The notes under the pieces were generated by a model that saw only the letters and a program-made list of their open reading frames with translations, had not been told where the DNA came from and searched no databases. Source: Ralstonia pickettii (lineage in GTDB: Bacteria > Pseudomonadota > Gammaproteobacteria > Burkholderiales > Burkholderiaceae). Taken from it: a stretch of 64,000 nt of DNA. The stretch spans positions 1,984,001 to 2,048,000 of the forward strand of contig NZ_CP104381.1 in the NCBI RefSeq assembly GCF_030582395.1, given 5' to 3'. Shown here one piece after another: positions 28,942-37,025 of this stretch. The position numbers were made by a program, and so were the translations under genes. Numbering within the stretch: position 1 is the stretch's first letter; the number at the start of each line of letters is the position of its first letter.

Positions 28942-28965
28942 CGGTGAGCTTGCGAAAGACGCGAC

Positions 28966-29445
28966 TCAGGAATAGCGGCGCGAAATCGATTCGGCCACGC
29001 AGACGGGGCGGTCCTGCCCTTCACGTTCGATGGTCACGGCCCAGGTCATCTGCGCGCCCGTCAGCGTCGGTGCATTGGGCAGTGGTGGGAGCGCTTCCAT
29101 TGCCACCAGCGTCACGCGGGCACGCACACGGCTGCCCACCGGCACGGGCGCTGTAAAGCGGACTTTGTTCAGGCCATAGTTCACGCCCATTTTCACGTCC
29201 GACATGTTGATCGCGTTCGCCATCAGCATCGGCAGCAGCGACAGCGTCAGAAAGCCGTGCGCCACCGGTGCGCCAAACGGCGACTCGCGCTTGGCGCGCT
29301 CCACATCCACATGAATCCACTGGTGATCGCCCGTGGCCTCGGCAAAGAGGTTCACCTGCTGCTGCGTGATCTCGGTCCAGTCACTCACCGCAACTTCCTG
29401 GCCGATCAAACCTTTCAGTTCGTCGAGCGATTCGATGATGCGCAT
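28966..29445 (-). CDS. MaoC-like (R)-specific enoyl-CoA hydratase
   Basis: 159 residues with a single hotdog domain and the hydratase-2 signature FAEATGDHQWIHVD near 33-46 (catalytic Asp and His) followed by GAPVAHGFLTLSLLP near 58. It adds water to trans-2-enoyl-CoA to give (R)-3-hydroxyacyl-CoA. Start placed at the ATG at 29445, after a GGAGAC site; an upstream ATG at 29505 is out of family register. Last gene of the minus-strand acyl-CoA operon, 37 bp after another MaoC-type gene. Confidence 0.9.
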   Translation of the reverse strand: MRIIESLDELKGLIGQEVAVSDWTEITQQQVNLFAEATGDHQWIHVDVERAKRESPFGAPVAHGFLTLSLLPMLMANAINMSDVKMGVNYGLNKVRFTAPVPVGSRVRARVTLVAMEALPPLPNAPTLTGAQMTWAVTIEREGQDRPVCVAESISRRYS

Positions 29446-29482
29446 CTGCGTTGTCTCCTTGTTGTGATGCGATGACGTGTAA

Positions 29483-29968
29483 TCAAGCCTTCGGGCGCCG
29501 GCCAAACAAGCCCATGCCCGTGACCGTACAGACTAGTTCGCCGCGCTGGTTGCGCGCTTCCCAACGGTTGACCGCCACGCCACGGTCCGGCTTCGACTGC
29601 GACGGACGCACTTCCATGCACGTGCTCGACACCGACAGCGTGTCTCCGGGATACACCGGCTTCATCCACCGGATTTCATCCACACCCGGGGAGCCCATGC
29701 TCGCCGCCTTGCCGAGGAAGCCGGTCACCATCAGCCGCATCATGATCGAGCACGTCATCCAGCCGCTCGAGATGATGCCGCCGTAGATGCTGTGCTTCGC
29801 GGCTTCCGCGTCGATGTGGAACGGTTGCGGATCGTACTGCCGTGCAAAGGTCAGGATCTCTTCTTCGGTGACCGTGTACGTGCCCATCTGCAGCGTGCGA
29901 CCGACTTCAAAATCATCGAAGTAGAACTCGTACGATCGTGTTGCTTCTGCGCTTTCGTTCTCCGCCAT
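29483..29968 (-). CDS. MaoC-family acyl dehydratase
   Basis: 161 residues, hotdog fold. Signature [34 protein letters not shown] near 38-71, where the catalytic Asp-His pair is YDPQPFHID, followed by the [15 protein letters not shown] strand. Likely hydrates enoyl-CoA or a branched/dicarboxylic analogue; it may pair with the next MaoC-type protein, which is inference. GGAGGAGACGAC precedes the ATG at 29968, which decides the start over an upstream TTG. Confidence 0.9.
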   Translation of the reverse strand: MAENESAEATRSYEFYFDDFEVGRTLQMGTYTVTEEEILTFARQYDPQPFHIDAEAAKHSIYGGIISSGWMTCSIMMRLMVTGFLGKAASMGSPGVDEIRWMKPVYPGDTLSVSSTCMEVRPSQSKPDRGVAVNRWEARNQRGELVCTVTGMGLFGRRPKA

Positions 29969-29987
29969 GTCGTCTCCTCCAAATGAC

Positions 29988-30013
29988 AACGCCCCGCACG
30001 AATGCGGGGCGTT
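29988..30013 (-). terminator. Strong UUCG hairpin between the small dehydrogenase and MaoC genes
   Basis: Perfect 11-bp stem AACGCCCCGCA/TGCGGGGCGTT with loop TTCG on the minus strand, followed by GTCATTT rather than a long T run. It lies 11 bp after the acyl-CoA dehydrogenase stop and 20 bp before the next ATG, overlapping the ribosome-site neighbourhood. It may be a partial terminator or mRNA-processing/stability hairpin. Confidence 0.65.
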
Positions 30014-30024
30014 CAGGTTTGCCG

Positions 30025-31155
30025 TTACGCCGCCTGCTGGAATCCAGGCAGCGATGCGAAGCGTGCCAGGTGATGATCCACGTCACCCAGCGTCGTGTTG
30101 ATCATCGTCAGCCGCTTGAACATGTGCGCGGCGGGCAGCTCGTTCGTCACGCCCATGCCGCCGTGCAGTTGCACAGCTTCCTGGCCAACGTCACGTGCTG
30201 CCTGGCCAACACGCGCCTTGGCCGCAGACACATAGCGGCGGCGTGCCTCCACATCGCCATCCTCAAAGTGCGCCGCTGCCAGATACGTAATCGAACGGGC
30301 TTGTTCGCCATGGATGAACATATCGACCATGCGATGCTGCAATGCCTGGAAGCGTGCGATGGGCACGCCAAACTGCTGGCGGGTCTTGGTGTACTCAAGC
30401 GTTGCGGCGTTCAGCGCATCGATGAGGCCGATCGCTTCAGCGCACAACAGCACGCAGCCGAGATCGGCGACGGCGTCGATGGCCTCCCACGCTTCACCGG
30501 CCTTGCCCAGCAGCGTTGCCGGCGCGTTGTCGAAGCGGATGTCTGCAGCGTGCAGGTTGTCGATCGTGCGGTAATCCTTGACCGTCACACCAGCGGCATC
30601 GCGGTCGACCACGAAGAGCGACAGGCCCGACGTATCACGCGCCTCGCCACCGGTGCGCGCCGAGACGATGAGCTTGTCTGCCTGCGCGCCATGCACCACA
30701 ACGGCCTTCTCGCCGGTGAGTGTCCATCCGCTGCCCTGCTGCGCAGCGCGCGTGGTGACATTGAACAGTTCGTAGCGCGATTGGCGCTCGCTGAAGGCGA
30801 TAGCCAGCTTTAGAGCACCACCCGCGACCTCTTCCAACAGCGCGTCTTGGCCACCTGCGAGCTTCAACGCCTGGGCGCCCAGCACGGTCGCCTGATACGG
30901 CTCGACGACCAGGCCTCGACCCAGTTCCTGCATGACCACCAGCAGGTCCATCGCACGGCCGTCGAAACCGCCTTGTGCTTCGGGCACGGGCAGCGCAGTC
31001 AGACCCAGTTCGGCCAGCGCATCCCAATGGGCCTGGGACACCCCTTCAGGCGAGTACACCACCTTCTTGCGCGCCTCAAAACCGTAGTCCTTGTCGATGA
31101 AGCGGCGCACTGCATCGGCCAGTTGCTTCTGTTCGTCGGTGAACGAGAAATCCAT
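30025..31155 (-). CDS. Acyl-CoA dehydrogenase small subunit, PimD-like
   Basis: 376 residues beginning [24 protein letters not shown]. Middle domain [25 protein letters not shown] near 143, C-terminal [28 protein letters not shown] near 260 and [25 protein letters not shown] near 333. The short divergent acyl-CoA dehydrogenase next to a larger one matches the small/large subunit pair of PimCD-type (pimeloyl-CoA) dehydrogenases. FAD-dependent oxidation of acyl-CoA; substrate (medium, branched or dicarboxylic) is not determined. Starts 35 bp after the large-subunit gene. Confidence 0.88.
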   Translation of the reverse strand: MDFSFTDEQKQLADAVRRFIDKDYGFEARKKVVYSPEGVSQAHWDALAELGLTALPVPEAQGGFDGRAMDLLVVMQELGRGLVVEPYQATVLGAQALKLAGGQDALLEEVAGGALKLAIAFSERQSRYELFNVTTRAAQQGSGWTLTGEKAVVVHGAQADKLIVSARTGGEARDTSGLSLFVVDRDAAGVTVKDYRTIDNLHAADIRFDNAPATLLGKAGEAWEAIDAVADLGCVLLCAEAIGLIDALNAATLEYTKTRQQFGVPIARFQALQHRMVDMFIHGEQARSITYLAAAHFEDGDVEARRRYVSAAKARVGQAARDVGQEAVQLHGGMGVTNELPAAHMFKRLTMINTTLGDVDHHLARFASLPGFQQAA

Positions 31156-31190
31156 GTTTGTCTCCGCTATGTGTTCTGTCGCCGTTTTGC

Positions 31191-32387
31191 TCAGACGCCA
31201 AGGATCATCTGCGAGATGATGTTGCGCTGGATCTCGTTCGACCCGCCGTAGATCGAAGTCTTGCGATAGTTGAAGTAGTACGGTGCCAGCGGCGCGGCAT
31301 CGTTGTCGCCCGTCACGGCCTGCAAGGTCTCGCCTTCCAGGTAGCTCGGGTCGAACGGCTGGGCGTACGGCCCCACGGCCTCGACCATCAGCTCGGTCAG
31401 CATCTGCTGGATCTGCGTGCCCTTGATCTTGAGCAGCGATGCCTCAGGCCCCGGACCCTTGCCGGCGTTCTCGCTCGACACCACGCGCAGCACCGTCATC
31501 TCGAGCGCCAGCAGTTCGATCTCCAGCGAGGCCACCTTGGCGCCGAACACCGGGTCCTGCAGCAGCGGCTTGCCGTTCTTCTGGTGTTGCAGAGCGACGC
31601 GCTTGAGAAACGCCAGTTCGCGCTTCGAATTGCCCACACGCGCAATACCCGTGCGCTCGTGGCCGAGCAGATATTTGGCGTACGTCCAGCCGCGGTTCTC
31701 TTCACCGATCAGGTTTTGAACCGGCACCTTGACGTTGTCGAAGAAGACCTCGTTCACCTCGTGCTCTTCGTCCAGCATGATGATCGGGCGCACGGTGATG
31801 CCCGGCGTCTTCATGTCGATCAGCAGGAACGAGATCCCCTCTTGCTTCTTCGCGTCCGGATCCGTGCGGACCAGGCAAAAGATCATGTCGGCGTGTTGGC
31901 CCAATGTCGTCCAGGTCTTCTGGCCGTTGACGATGTAGTGGTCGCCTTCGCGCACGGCGCGTGTCTTCACCGAGGCCAGATCGGAACCGGAACCCGGTTC
32001 GGAATAGCCCTGGCACCACCAATCGGTGCAATCGACGATGCGCGGCAGGAAATAGCGCTTTTGCGCTTCGTTGCCGTACTTCATGATCACGGGCGCGACC
32101 ATGCTGACGCCAAACGGCAGCACGCCAGGCGCGCCGACCTGCGCGCACTCTTCGTCCCAGATGTGTTTTTGGATGGGGGACCAACCGGTGCCGCCCCACT
32201 CGACCGGCCAGTGCGGCACCGACCAACCCTTGGCTGCGAGTGCCTTGTGCCAGCGAACGAAATCGTCGCGGTTCAGGCGGCGGTGGTTCAACACCTTGTC
32301 TTGGATGTCCTTGGGCAGATTGGCTTCCAGCCAGCCGCGGACTTCCTGGCGGAACGCATCATCGGCCGCCGAGTAGTTCAGATCCAT
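31191..32387 (-). CDS. Acyl-CoA dehydrogenase large subunit, PimC-like
   Basis: 398 residues beginning MDLNYSAADDAFRQEVRGWLEANLP. Flavin/substrate motifs: WWCQGYSEPGSGSDLASVKTRAV near 120, IVNGQKTWTTLGQHADMIFCLVRT near 150, and C-terminal YRKTSIYGGSNEIQRNIISQMILG. The extended N-terminal LPKDIQDK helix and GTGWSPIQKHIWDEE loop are typical of the large partner. AGGAGACAGGC precedes the ATG at 32387. It is 84 bp after DUF1178 and directly followed by the small subunit gene. Confidence 0.9.
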   Translation of the reverse strand: MDLNYSAADDAFRQEVRGWLEANLPKDIQDKVLNHRRLNRDDFVRWHKALAAKGWSVPHWPVEWGGTGWSPIQKHIWDEECAQVGAPGVLPFGVSMVAPVIMKYGNEAQKRYFLPRIVDCTDWWCQGYSEPGSGSDLASVKTRAVREGDHYIVNGQKTWTTLGQHADMIFCLVRTDPDAKKQEGISFLLIDMKTPGITVRPIIMLDEEHEVNEVFFDNVKVPVQNLIGEENRGWTYAKYLLGHERTGIARVGNSKRELAFLKRVALQHQKNGKPLLQDPVFGAKVASLEIELLALEMTVLRVVSSENAGKGPGPEASLLKIKGTQIQQMLTELMVEAVGPYAQPFDPSYLEGETLQAVTGDNDAAPLAPYYFNYRKTSIYGGSNEIQRNIISQMILGV

Positions 32388-32471
32388 GCCTGTCTCCTGT
32401 GGTTGGCTCCCCACCGTGGCAAATCGGCGGAGAACGTTCTGTCGGACCGGCGCGGACCTGAATCGGGGCAG

Positions 32472-32933
32472 CTAGTGCACGGGCTGCTTGAGCACGTCAG
32501 GCACCAACAGCGGCATCACGTCGATGCCCTCCTCCGCCAGCTCCTGCGCCTCCTCCCGAGAGGTCGTCCCGCGAATACCCCGCTCCGGCGCCTCCTTGTA
32601 GTGCATGCGGCGCGCCTCTTCTGCAAACCGCTTGCCCACGTCTTCGGTATTGGCAAGGACGTGGCGCACGGCTTTCAGGTAGAGCTGTTGCAGAGTTGCG
32701 GATGCACCGCCATCTCCGCCGGCCGTCTGGGCGGCAGCGCCCTTCTGGGCAGCGTCCGCTCGTGACGAAGACAGATTCAGGCGCGGCGCACTCGGCAAGC
32801 GCTCAACCTCGTTGTGACCGCAGACAGGGCACGTCAACAGCCCGCGTTCTTGCTGCGATTGCAGGTCGGCATCGGAGCCGAACCAGCCTTCGAAGCGATG
32901 GTCATTGGCACAGCGGAGGTCCAGCACTTTCAT
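32472..32933 (-). CDS. DUF1178 family protein
   Basis: 153 residues. N-terminal MKVLDLRCANDHRFEGWFGS then LLTCPVCGHNEVERLPSAPRLN gives a small zinc-ribbon-like set of Cys (near residues 8, 35 and 38) with His; a Ser/Ala/Gly-rich linker near 55-80 precedes the conserved helical part HVLANTEDVGKRFAEEARRMHYKEAPERGIRGTTSREEAQELAEEGI. Function unknown. It is widely conserved in Proteobacteria. Here it is the first gene before the acyl-CoA genes. Confidence 0.88.
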   Translation of the reverse strand: MKVLDLRCANDHRFEGWFGSDADLQSQQERGLLTCPVCGHNEVERLPSAPRLNLSSSRADAAQKGAAAQTAGGDGGASATLQQLYLKAVRHVLANTEDVGKRFAEEARRMHYKEAPERGIRGTTSREEAQELAEEGIDVMPLLVPDVLKQPVH

Positions 32934-32982
32934 GATCGGTCCAGCGCATGGGAATGAGTGTATCCCTGATTCAAAAATTTGT

Positions 32983-33017
32983 GAACGGTCGTGCTAATTT
33001 TTTCGCACGACCGTTCG
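32983..33017. promoter_or_regulatory. Long inverted repeat, TetR-type operator candidate
   Basis: Perfect 12-bp arms GAACGGTCGTGC (32983-32994) and GCACGACCGTTC (33006-33017) with an 11-base T-rich centre, 50 bp upstream of the DUF1178-acyl-CoA operon. Each arm itself has the ACG-NN-CGT core also seen at 3659-3670, so it may be two operator sites. As an RNA hairpin it could alternatively terminate the upstream Nudix transcript, but no T run follows on the minus strand. Confidence 0.55.
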
Positions 33018-33070
33018 CTATGGTAACGGCAACACGCGAAACACGCAGTCGATCGACGAGGGCAAGCGGC

Positions 33071-33682
33071 TTAGGCTGCACCTGGCGTCCAGGCGCCCGA
33101 CAGGATCTTCTCGAGCCAGAACGTGCCGATGATGGTCTTCACGTCCGAAATTTTGCCATCGCGCACCCAATCGATGAGTTGACCGGCGGACGTGATAAAG
33201 GTCTCGAGGAATTCGCCTTCATCCAGCATCGCCTCCCCTTGCTTGAGATCGCGTGCGAGATAAATGTCGATGAACTCGGTGGAATATGAAATGACCGGAT
33301 GAATGCGGGTGAGGTAGTCCCAGCGCTCGGCCGTGTAGCCGGTTTCCTCGCGCAGCTCGCGCTTGCCGCACGCGAGCGCCCCTTCCTGCGGATCGAGCTT
33401 GCCGGCGGGGAATTCAATCATCACCCTGTCGACTGGGTAGCGAAACTGGCGCTCCATCAGCACAGTGCCATCGTCGAACAGCGGAATCATCATCACCGCG
33501 CCCGGATGAACCAGATATTCGCGGCTGGCGTTGCGGCCGTCCGGCAGCCGCACGATGTCCTGCTTGAGCGTGAGGAATTTACCCTGGTGCATCAACGCAG
33601 ATGCAACCTGCGTCTCGCGCAGACCGGCGTCCGGTTCCTGTGTGGTATGGGGGGGGTCGTTCAGCGGAGTGTGATCGGACAT
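33071..33682 (-). CDS. Nudix hydrolase, ADP-ribose pyrophosphatase-like
   Basis: 203 residues. Complete Nudix box from GKLDPQE through RELREETGY near residues 98-120, matching GX5EX7REUXEEXGU, preceded by FPAGKLD and VLMERQFRYPVDRV as in ADP-sugar pyrophosphatases (NudF). It cleaves ADP-ribose or related sugar nucleotides to AMP and sugar phosphate; precise substrate inferred. It follows DUF2818 and the complex I operon by 44 bp, on the same strand. Confidence 0.92.
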   Translation of the reverse strand: MSDHTPLNDPPHTTQEPDAGLRETQVASALMHQGKFLTLKQDIVRLPDGRNASREYLVHPGAVMMIPLFDDGTVLMERQFRYPVDRVMIEFPAGKLDPQEGALACGKRELREETGYTAERWDYLTRIHPVISYSTEFIDIYLARDLKQGEAMLDEGEFLETFITSAGQLIDWVRDGKISDVKTIIGTFWLEKILSGAWTPGAA

Positions 33683-33726
33683 GGCGCTCTCTCATGCCGA
33701 GACAGCGGGAACCTGCCCGGCGGGAA

Positions 33727-34041
33727 TTAACGGGAATCGCGATGATGGCGAACCAGGTATTGCCACGTAAAGCCAGGAAACGCAAACACCAGCATCAGGC
33801 AAGCGGTGATCGCATAAAACTGCCAGCCTTGCACAAACGCATTCCCCTGGCTCGATTCGATACCGAAGCCAATCAGCCCAACCACGACATACATGGCAAT
33901 CAGCTCGGCGCCGCGCAGCCAGAACGGCTTGCGCGGCCAGCGTGTCGGCACAAGTGCCAGCACGCGTTGGTTGACGAACGGCAGGTTGGCACAGATCAGT
34001 GCCAACACGATGACAAACAGACCGCCCGTCGATGTGCTCAT
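33727..34041 (-). CDS. DUF2818 family membrane protein
   Basis: 104 residues with three hydrophobic segments (residues about 6-24, 44-64, 76-94), beginning MSTSTGGLFVIVLALICANLPFVNQRVLALVP. The family occurs in Betaproteobacteria just downstream of nuoN; a role with complex I is suggested only by this location. 13 bp after the nuoN stop, so it is part of the nuo transcript. Confidence 0.88.
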   Translation of the reverse strand: MSTSTGGLFVIVLALICANLPFVNQRVLALVPTRWPRKPFWLRGAELIAMYVVVGLIGFGIESSQGNAFVQGWQFYAITACLMLVFAFPGFTWQYLVRHHRDSR

Positions 34042-34054
34042 GAAGCCGGGCGTG

Positions 34055-35530
34055 TTACGAAGCCAGTGTCAGGCGGATCGCCTGATAGCACACGGCCATG
34101 AGACCGGCCGGGAAGATACCGAGAAGCAGCACCAGCAAGCCATTGACCGACAGCAGCGAGCGCAGACCGAAGGTGGCCTCCACCGGGCCTTCGTCAGCGG
34201 GCACATCGAAGTACATGACCTTGATCACGCGCAGGTAGTAGAACGCACCCACCAGCGAGAAGAGCACGGCAACGACGGCCAGCCAGGACATGCCAGCATC
34301 GACCACTGCCCCCAAGACCGACAGCTTCGCGTAGAAACCAACCGTCGGCGGCAGGCCCGCCAGCGACATCATGATGAACAGCATCAGCAGCGCAAACCAC
34401 GGGCTTTTCTTCGACAGGCCTTTCAGGTCGGCGATGTCTTCCGCCTCGTAGCCTTTACGCGACAGCAGCAGGATGATGCCGAACGCGCCCAGTGCGGTCA
34501 GCACGTAGGTGATGGCATAGAACATCGACGCACTGTAGGCCTGAGCTGTCAAATCCGGCTTGCCGGAGCTGACGCCCGATACCAGACCCAGCAGCAGAAA
34601 GCCCATGTGGGAAACCGTCGAATAGCCCAGCAGACGCTTGAAGTTGGTTTGCACCACGCCGGTGATATTGCCGATGGCCAGCGACACGACAGCCAACACG
34701 ATCAGCATGTTCTGCCAATCGAATGCCAGGGGCAGCAGGCCTTCGACCAGAATACGAAGCGTCATCGCAAAGGCGGCCACCTTCGGCGCACCGGCAATCA
34801 GCAGCGTCACGGCCGTCGGCGAGCCTTGGTACACATCGGGCACCCACATGTGGAACGGTGCCACACCAAGCTTGAAGCCCAGACCCGCGACGATGAACAC
34901 CACGCCAAACACGAGGATCGTCTTGTTGATCTCGCCGTTCTTGATGGCGTCAAACACCTTGCCTAGTTCCAGCGAGCCGGTCGCGCCGTACAGCATCGAC
35001 ATGCCGTACAGCAATAGGCCCGATGCCAGTGCGCCGAGGATGAAATACTTCATGGCCGATTCGGACGACACGTTCGAACGGCGGCGCAGCGCTACCAGCG
35101 TGTACGACGCCAGCGACAACAGTTCCAGGCCCAGATAGAGCACGAGGAAGTTGTTGCCGGTGATCATCACCACCTGGCCGCCCAGTGTGAACAGGGCGAA
35201 CATGTAGAACTCGCCCGCGTACATGTCGCGGTCGGCCAGATAGCGGCGCGTATAGACCAGCGTGGCAAACAGCGTCAGCGCACAGAACGACGCCAGCACG
35301 TTGGCCATCGGGTCGATCACGGCCATGTTGCCGAACACGTAGTGCGTTTCACCGTTCCCAGCATTCAAGCCGAACCACACCGCCAGCACCAGCGTAATCA
35401 CCAACGAAACCGGATAGGCCACGCTGCTTCGCTTCTGGCCGCGCGCCAGGTCAATCCAGTTGACGGCACCAATGCCCAGCGCGAGAAAAACGATTGGGGC
35501 AAAAGCCGCAATAGAGGAGGACGATTGCAT
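34055..35530 (-). CDS. nuoN: NADH-quinone oxidoreductase subunit N
   Basis: 491 residues, about 14 membrane helices. Antiporter-like proton-pumping subunit of complex I. Landmarks: ELLSLASYTLVALRRRSNVSSESAMKYFILGALASGLLLYG near 135-175 with a key membrane Lys/Glu pair, KLGVAPFHMWVPDVYQGSPTAV near 222, and KRLLGYSTVSHMGFLLLG near 297. 16 bp after nuoM. Confidence 0.97.
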   Translation of the reverse strand: MQSSSSIAAFAPIVFLALGIGAVNWIDLARGQKRSSVAYPVSLVITLVLAVWFGLNAGNGETHYVFGNMAVIDPMANVLASFCALTLFATLVYTRRYLADRDMYAGEFYMFALFTLGGQVVMITGNNFLVLYLGLELLSLASYTLVALRRRSNVSSESAMKYFILGALASGLLLYGMSMLYGATGSLELGKVFDAIKNGEINKTILVFGVVFIVAGLGFKLGVAPFHMWVPDVYQGSPTAVTLLIAGAPKVAAFAMTLRILVEGLLPLAFDWQNMLIVLAVVSLAIGNITGVVQTNFKRLLGYSTVSHMGFLLLGLVSGVSSGKPDLTAQAYSASMFYAITYVLTALGAFGIILLLSRKGYEAEDIADLKGLSKKSPWFALLMLFIMMSLAGLPPTVGFYAKLSVLGAVVDAGMSWLAVVAVLFSLVGAFYYLRVIKVMYFDVPADEGPVEATFGLRSLLSVNGLLVLLLGIFPAGLMAVCYQAIRLTLAS

Positions 35531-35546
35531 AGTTTCTTCTCGCTGC

Positions 35547-37013
35547 TTACAGCTTCGACTGAGCCACGTGGGTCAGCAAGTTGACCACGGACGCATGCAT
35601 GACATCGGTGAAAGGCTTCGGATACAGGCCCATGTACAGGGTGGCAATCGCCAGCACGCCGAGCATGAAGAACTCACGGCAGTTCAGGTCCTTCAACTCG
35701 GCCACGTGCTTATGGGTCACATCACCGAAGATCACGCGCTTGACCATCCACAGCGAATACGCTGCGCCAAAAATCAGTGCCGTGGCGGCCAGCAGACCAA
35801 TCCAGAAATTGAACTTGACCGAGCCCAGGATCACCATGAATTCGCCAACGAAACCCGAGGTCGCCGGCAAGCCGCAGTTGGCCATGGCAAAGAAGACTGA
35901 CAGCGCCGCGAACTTCGGCATGGTGTTCACAACACCGCCGTAATCGGCAATCTGCCGCGAATGCACGCGGTCATACAGCACGCCAATGCACAGGAACATC
36001 GCGCCCGAGATGAACCCGTGCGAGATCATCTGGACGATACCGCCCTCAACGCCGATTTCGTTGAAGATGAAGAAACCCAGCGTGACGAAGCCCATGTGCG
36101 CGATCGACGAATACGCGACCAGCTTCTTCATGTCGGCCTGCACCAGCGCCACCAGACCGATGTAGATCACGGCAACCAGCGAGATCGCGATGATGAACGC
36201 GGACAGGCTGTGGCTGGCGTCCGGCGCGATCGGCAGGGAGAACCGCAGGAAACCGTAGGCGCCCAGCTTCAGCATGATGGCAGCCAGCACAACGGAGCCG
36301 CCGGTCGGGGCTTCCACGTGGGCGTCCGGCAGCCAAGTGTGCACCGGCCACATCGGCACTTTCACGGCAAAGGCCATGAAAAACGCGAGGAAGATCAGGA
36401 CCTGCTCGTTCATCGACAGCTTGACCTGATGCCACTGCAGGATTTCGAAAGTGCCGCTGTGGAAATACAGATACAACAGCGCAACCAGCGTCAGCAACGA
36501 ACCCAGCAGCGTGTACAGGAAGAACTTGAATGCTGCATAGACACGGTTCGGGCCGCCCCACACACCGATGATGATGTACATCGGGATCAGCGTGGCTTCG
36601 AAGAACACGTAGAACAGCAGACCGTCGAGCGACGCGAACACGCCGATCATCAGGCCCGACAGGATCAGGAACGCGGCCATGTACTGCGCCACACGCTCGG
36701 TGATCACCTCCCAAGCGGCAATGACGACGATGACGGTGATGAACGCGGTCAGCACCACGAACCACATCGAGATGCCGTCAACACCCAGGTAGTAGCTGAT
36801 ATGGAAGCGCTCGATCCACGACGACTTCTCGACGAACTGCATCGCAGCCGTCGTCTTGTCGAAACGCGTGATGAGCGGGAGCGTCATCACGAAGCTGATC
36901 ACGGAACCGATCAGCGACATCCAGCGGACATAACCGGGATTGCGGTCTGAGCCCGAGGCCAGCACCAGCACGCCGAAGAAGATCGGCAGCCAGATCGCAA
37001 AAGACAGAACCAT
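35547..37013 (-). CDS. nuoM: NADH-quinone oxidoreductase subunit M
   Basis: 488 residues, about 14 membrane helices, antiporter-like. YYLGVDGISMWFVVLTAF near 75, FFEATLIPMYIIIGVWGG near 138 (conserved Glu), KVPMWPVHTWLPDAHVEAPTGGSVVLAAIMLKLGAYGF near 218-255 and KKLVAYSSIAHMGFVTLG near 295. 12 bp after nuoL. Confidence 0.97.
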   Translation of the reverse strand: MVLSFAIWLPIFFGVLVLASGSDRNPGYVRWMSLIGSVISFVMTLPLITRFDKTTAAMQFVEKSSWIERFHISYYLGVDGISMWFVVLTAFITVIVVIAAWEVITERVAQYMAAFLILSGLMIGVFASLDGLLFYVFFEATLIPMYIIIGVWGGPNRVYAAFKFFLYTLLGSLLTLVALLYLYFHSGTFEILQWHQVKLSMNEQVLIFLAFFMAFAVKVPMWPVHTWLPDAHVEAPTGGSVVLAAIMLKLGAYGFLRFSLPIAPDASHSLSAFIIAISLVAVIYIGLVALVQADMKKLVAYSSIAHMGFVTLGFFIFNEIGVEGGIVQMISHGFISGAMFLCIGVLYDRVHSRQIADYGGVVNTMPKFAALSVFFAMANCGLPATSGFVGEFMVILGSVKFNFWIGLLAATALIFGAAYSLWMVKRVIFGDVTHKHVAELKDLNCREFFMLGVLAIATLYMGLYPKPFTDVMHASVVNLLTHVAQSKL

Positions 37014-37025
37014 TTTTGTAATCCC

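Noticed and set aside
32983..33017. Nudix-gene terminator
   Set aside because: The stem is strong, but no T run follows on the minus strand and its arms carry operator-like cores; kept as regulatory candidate.
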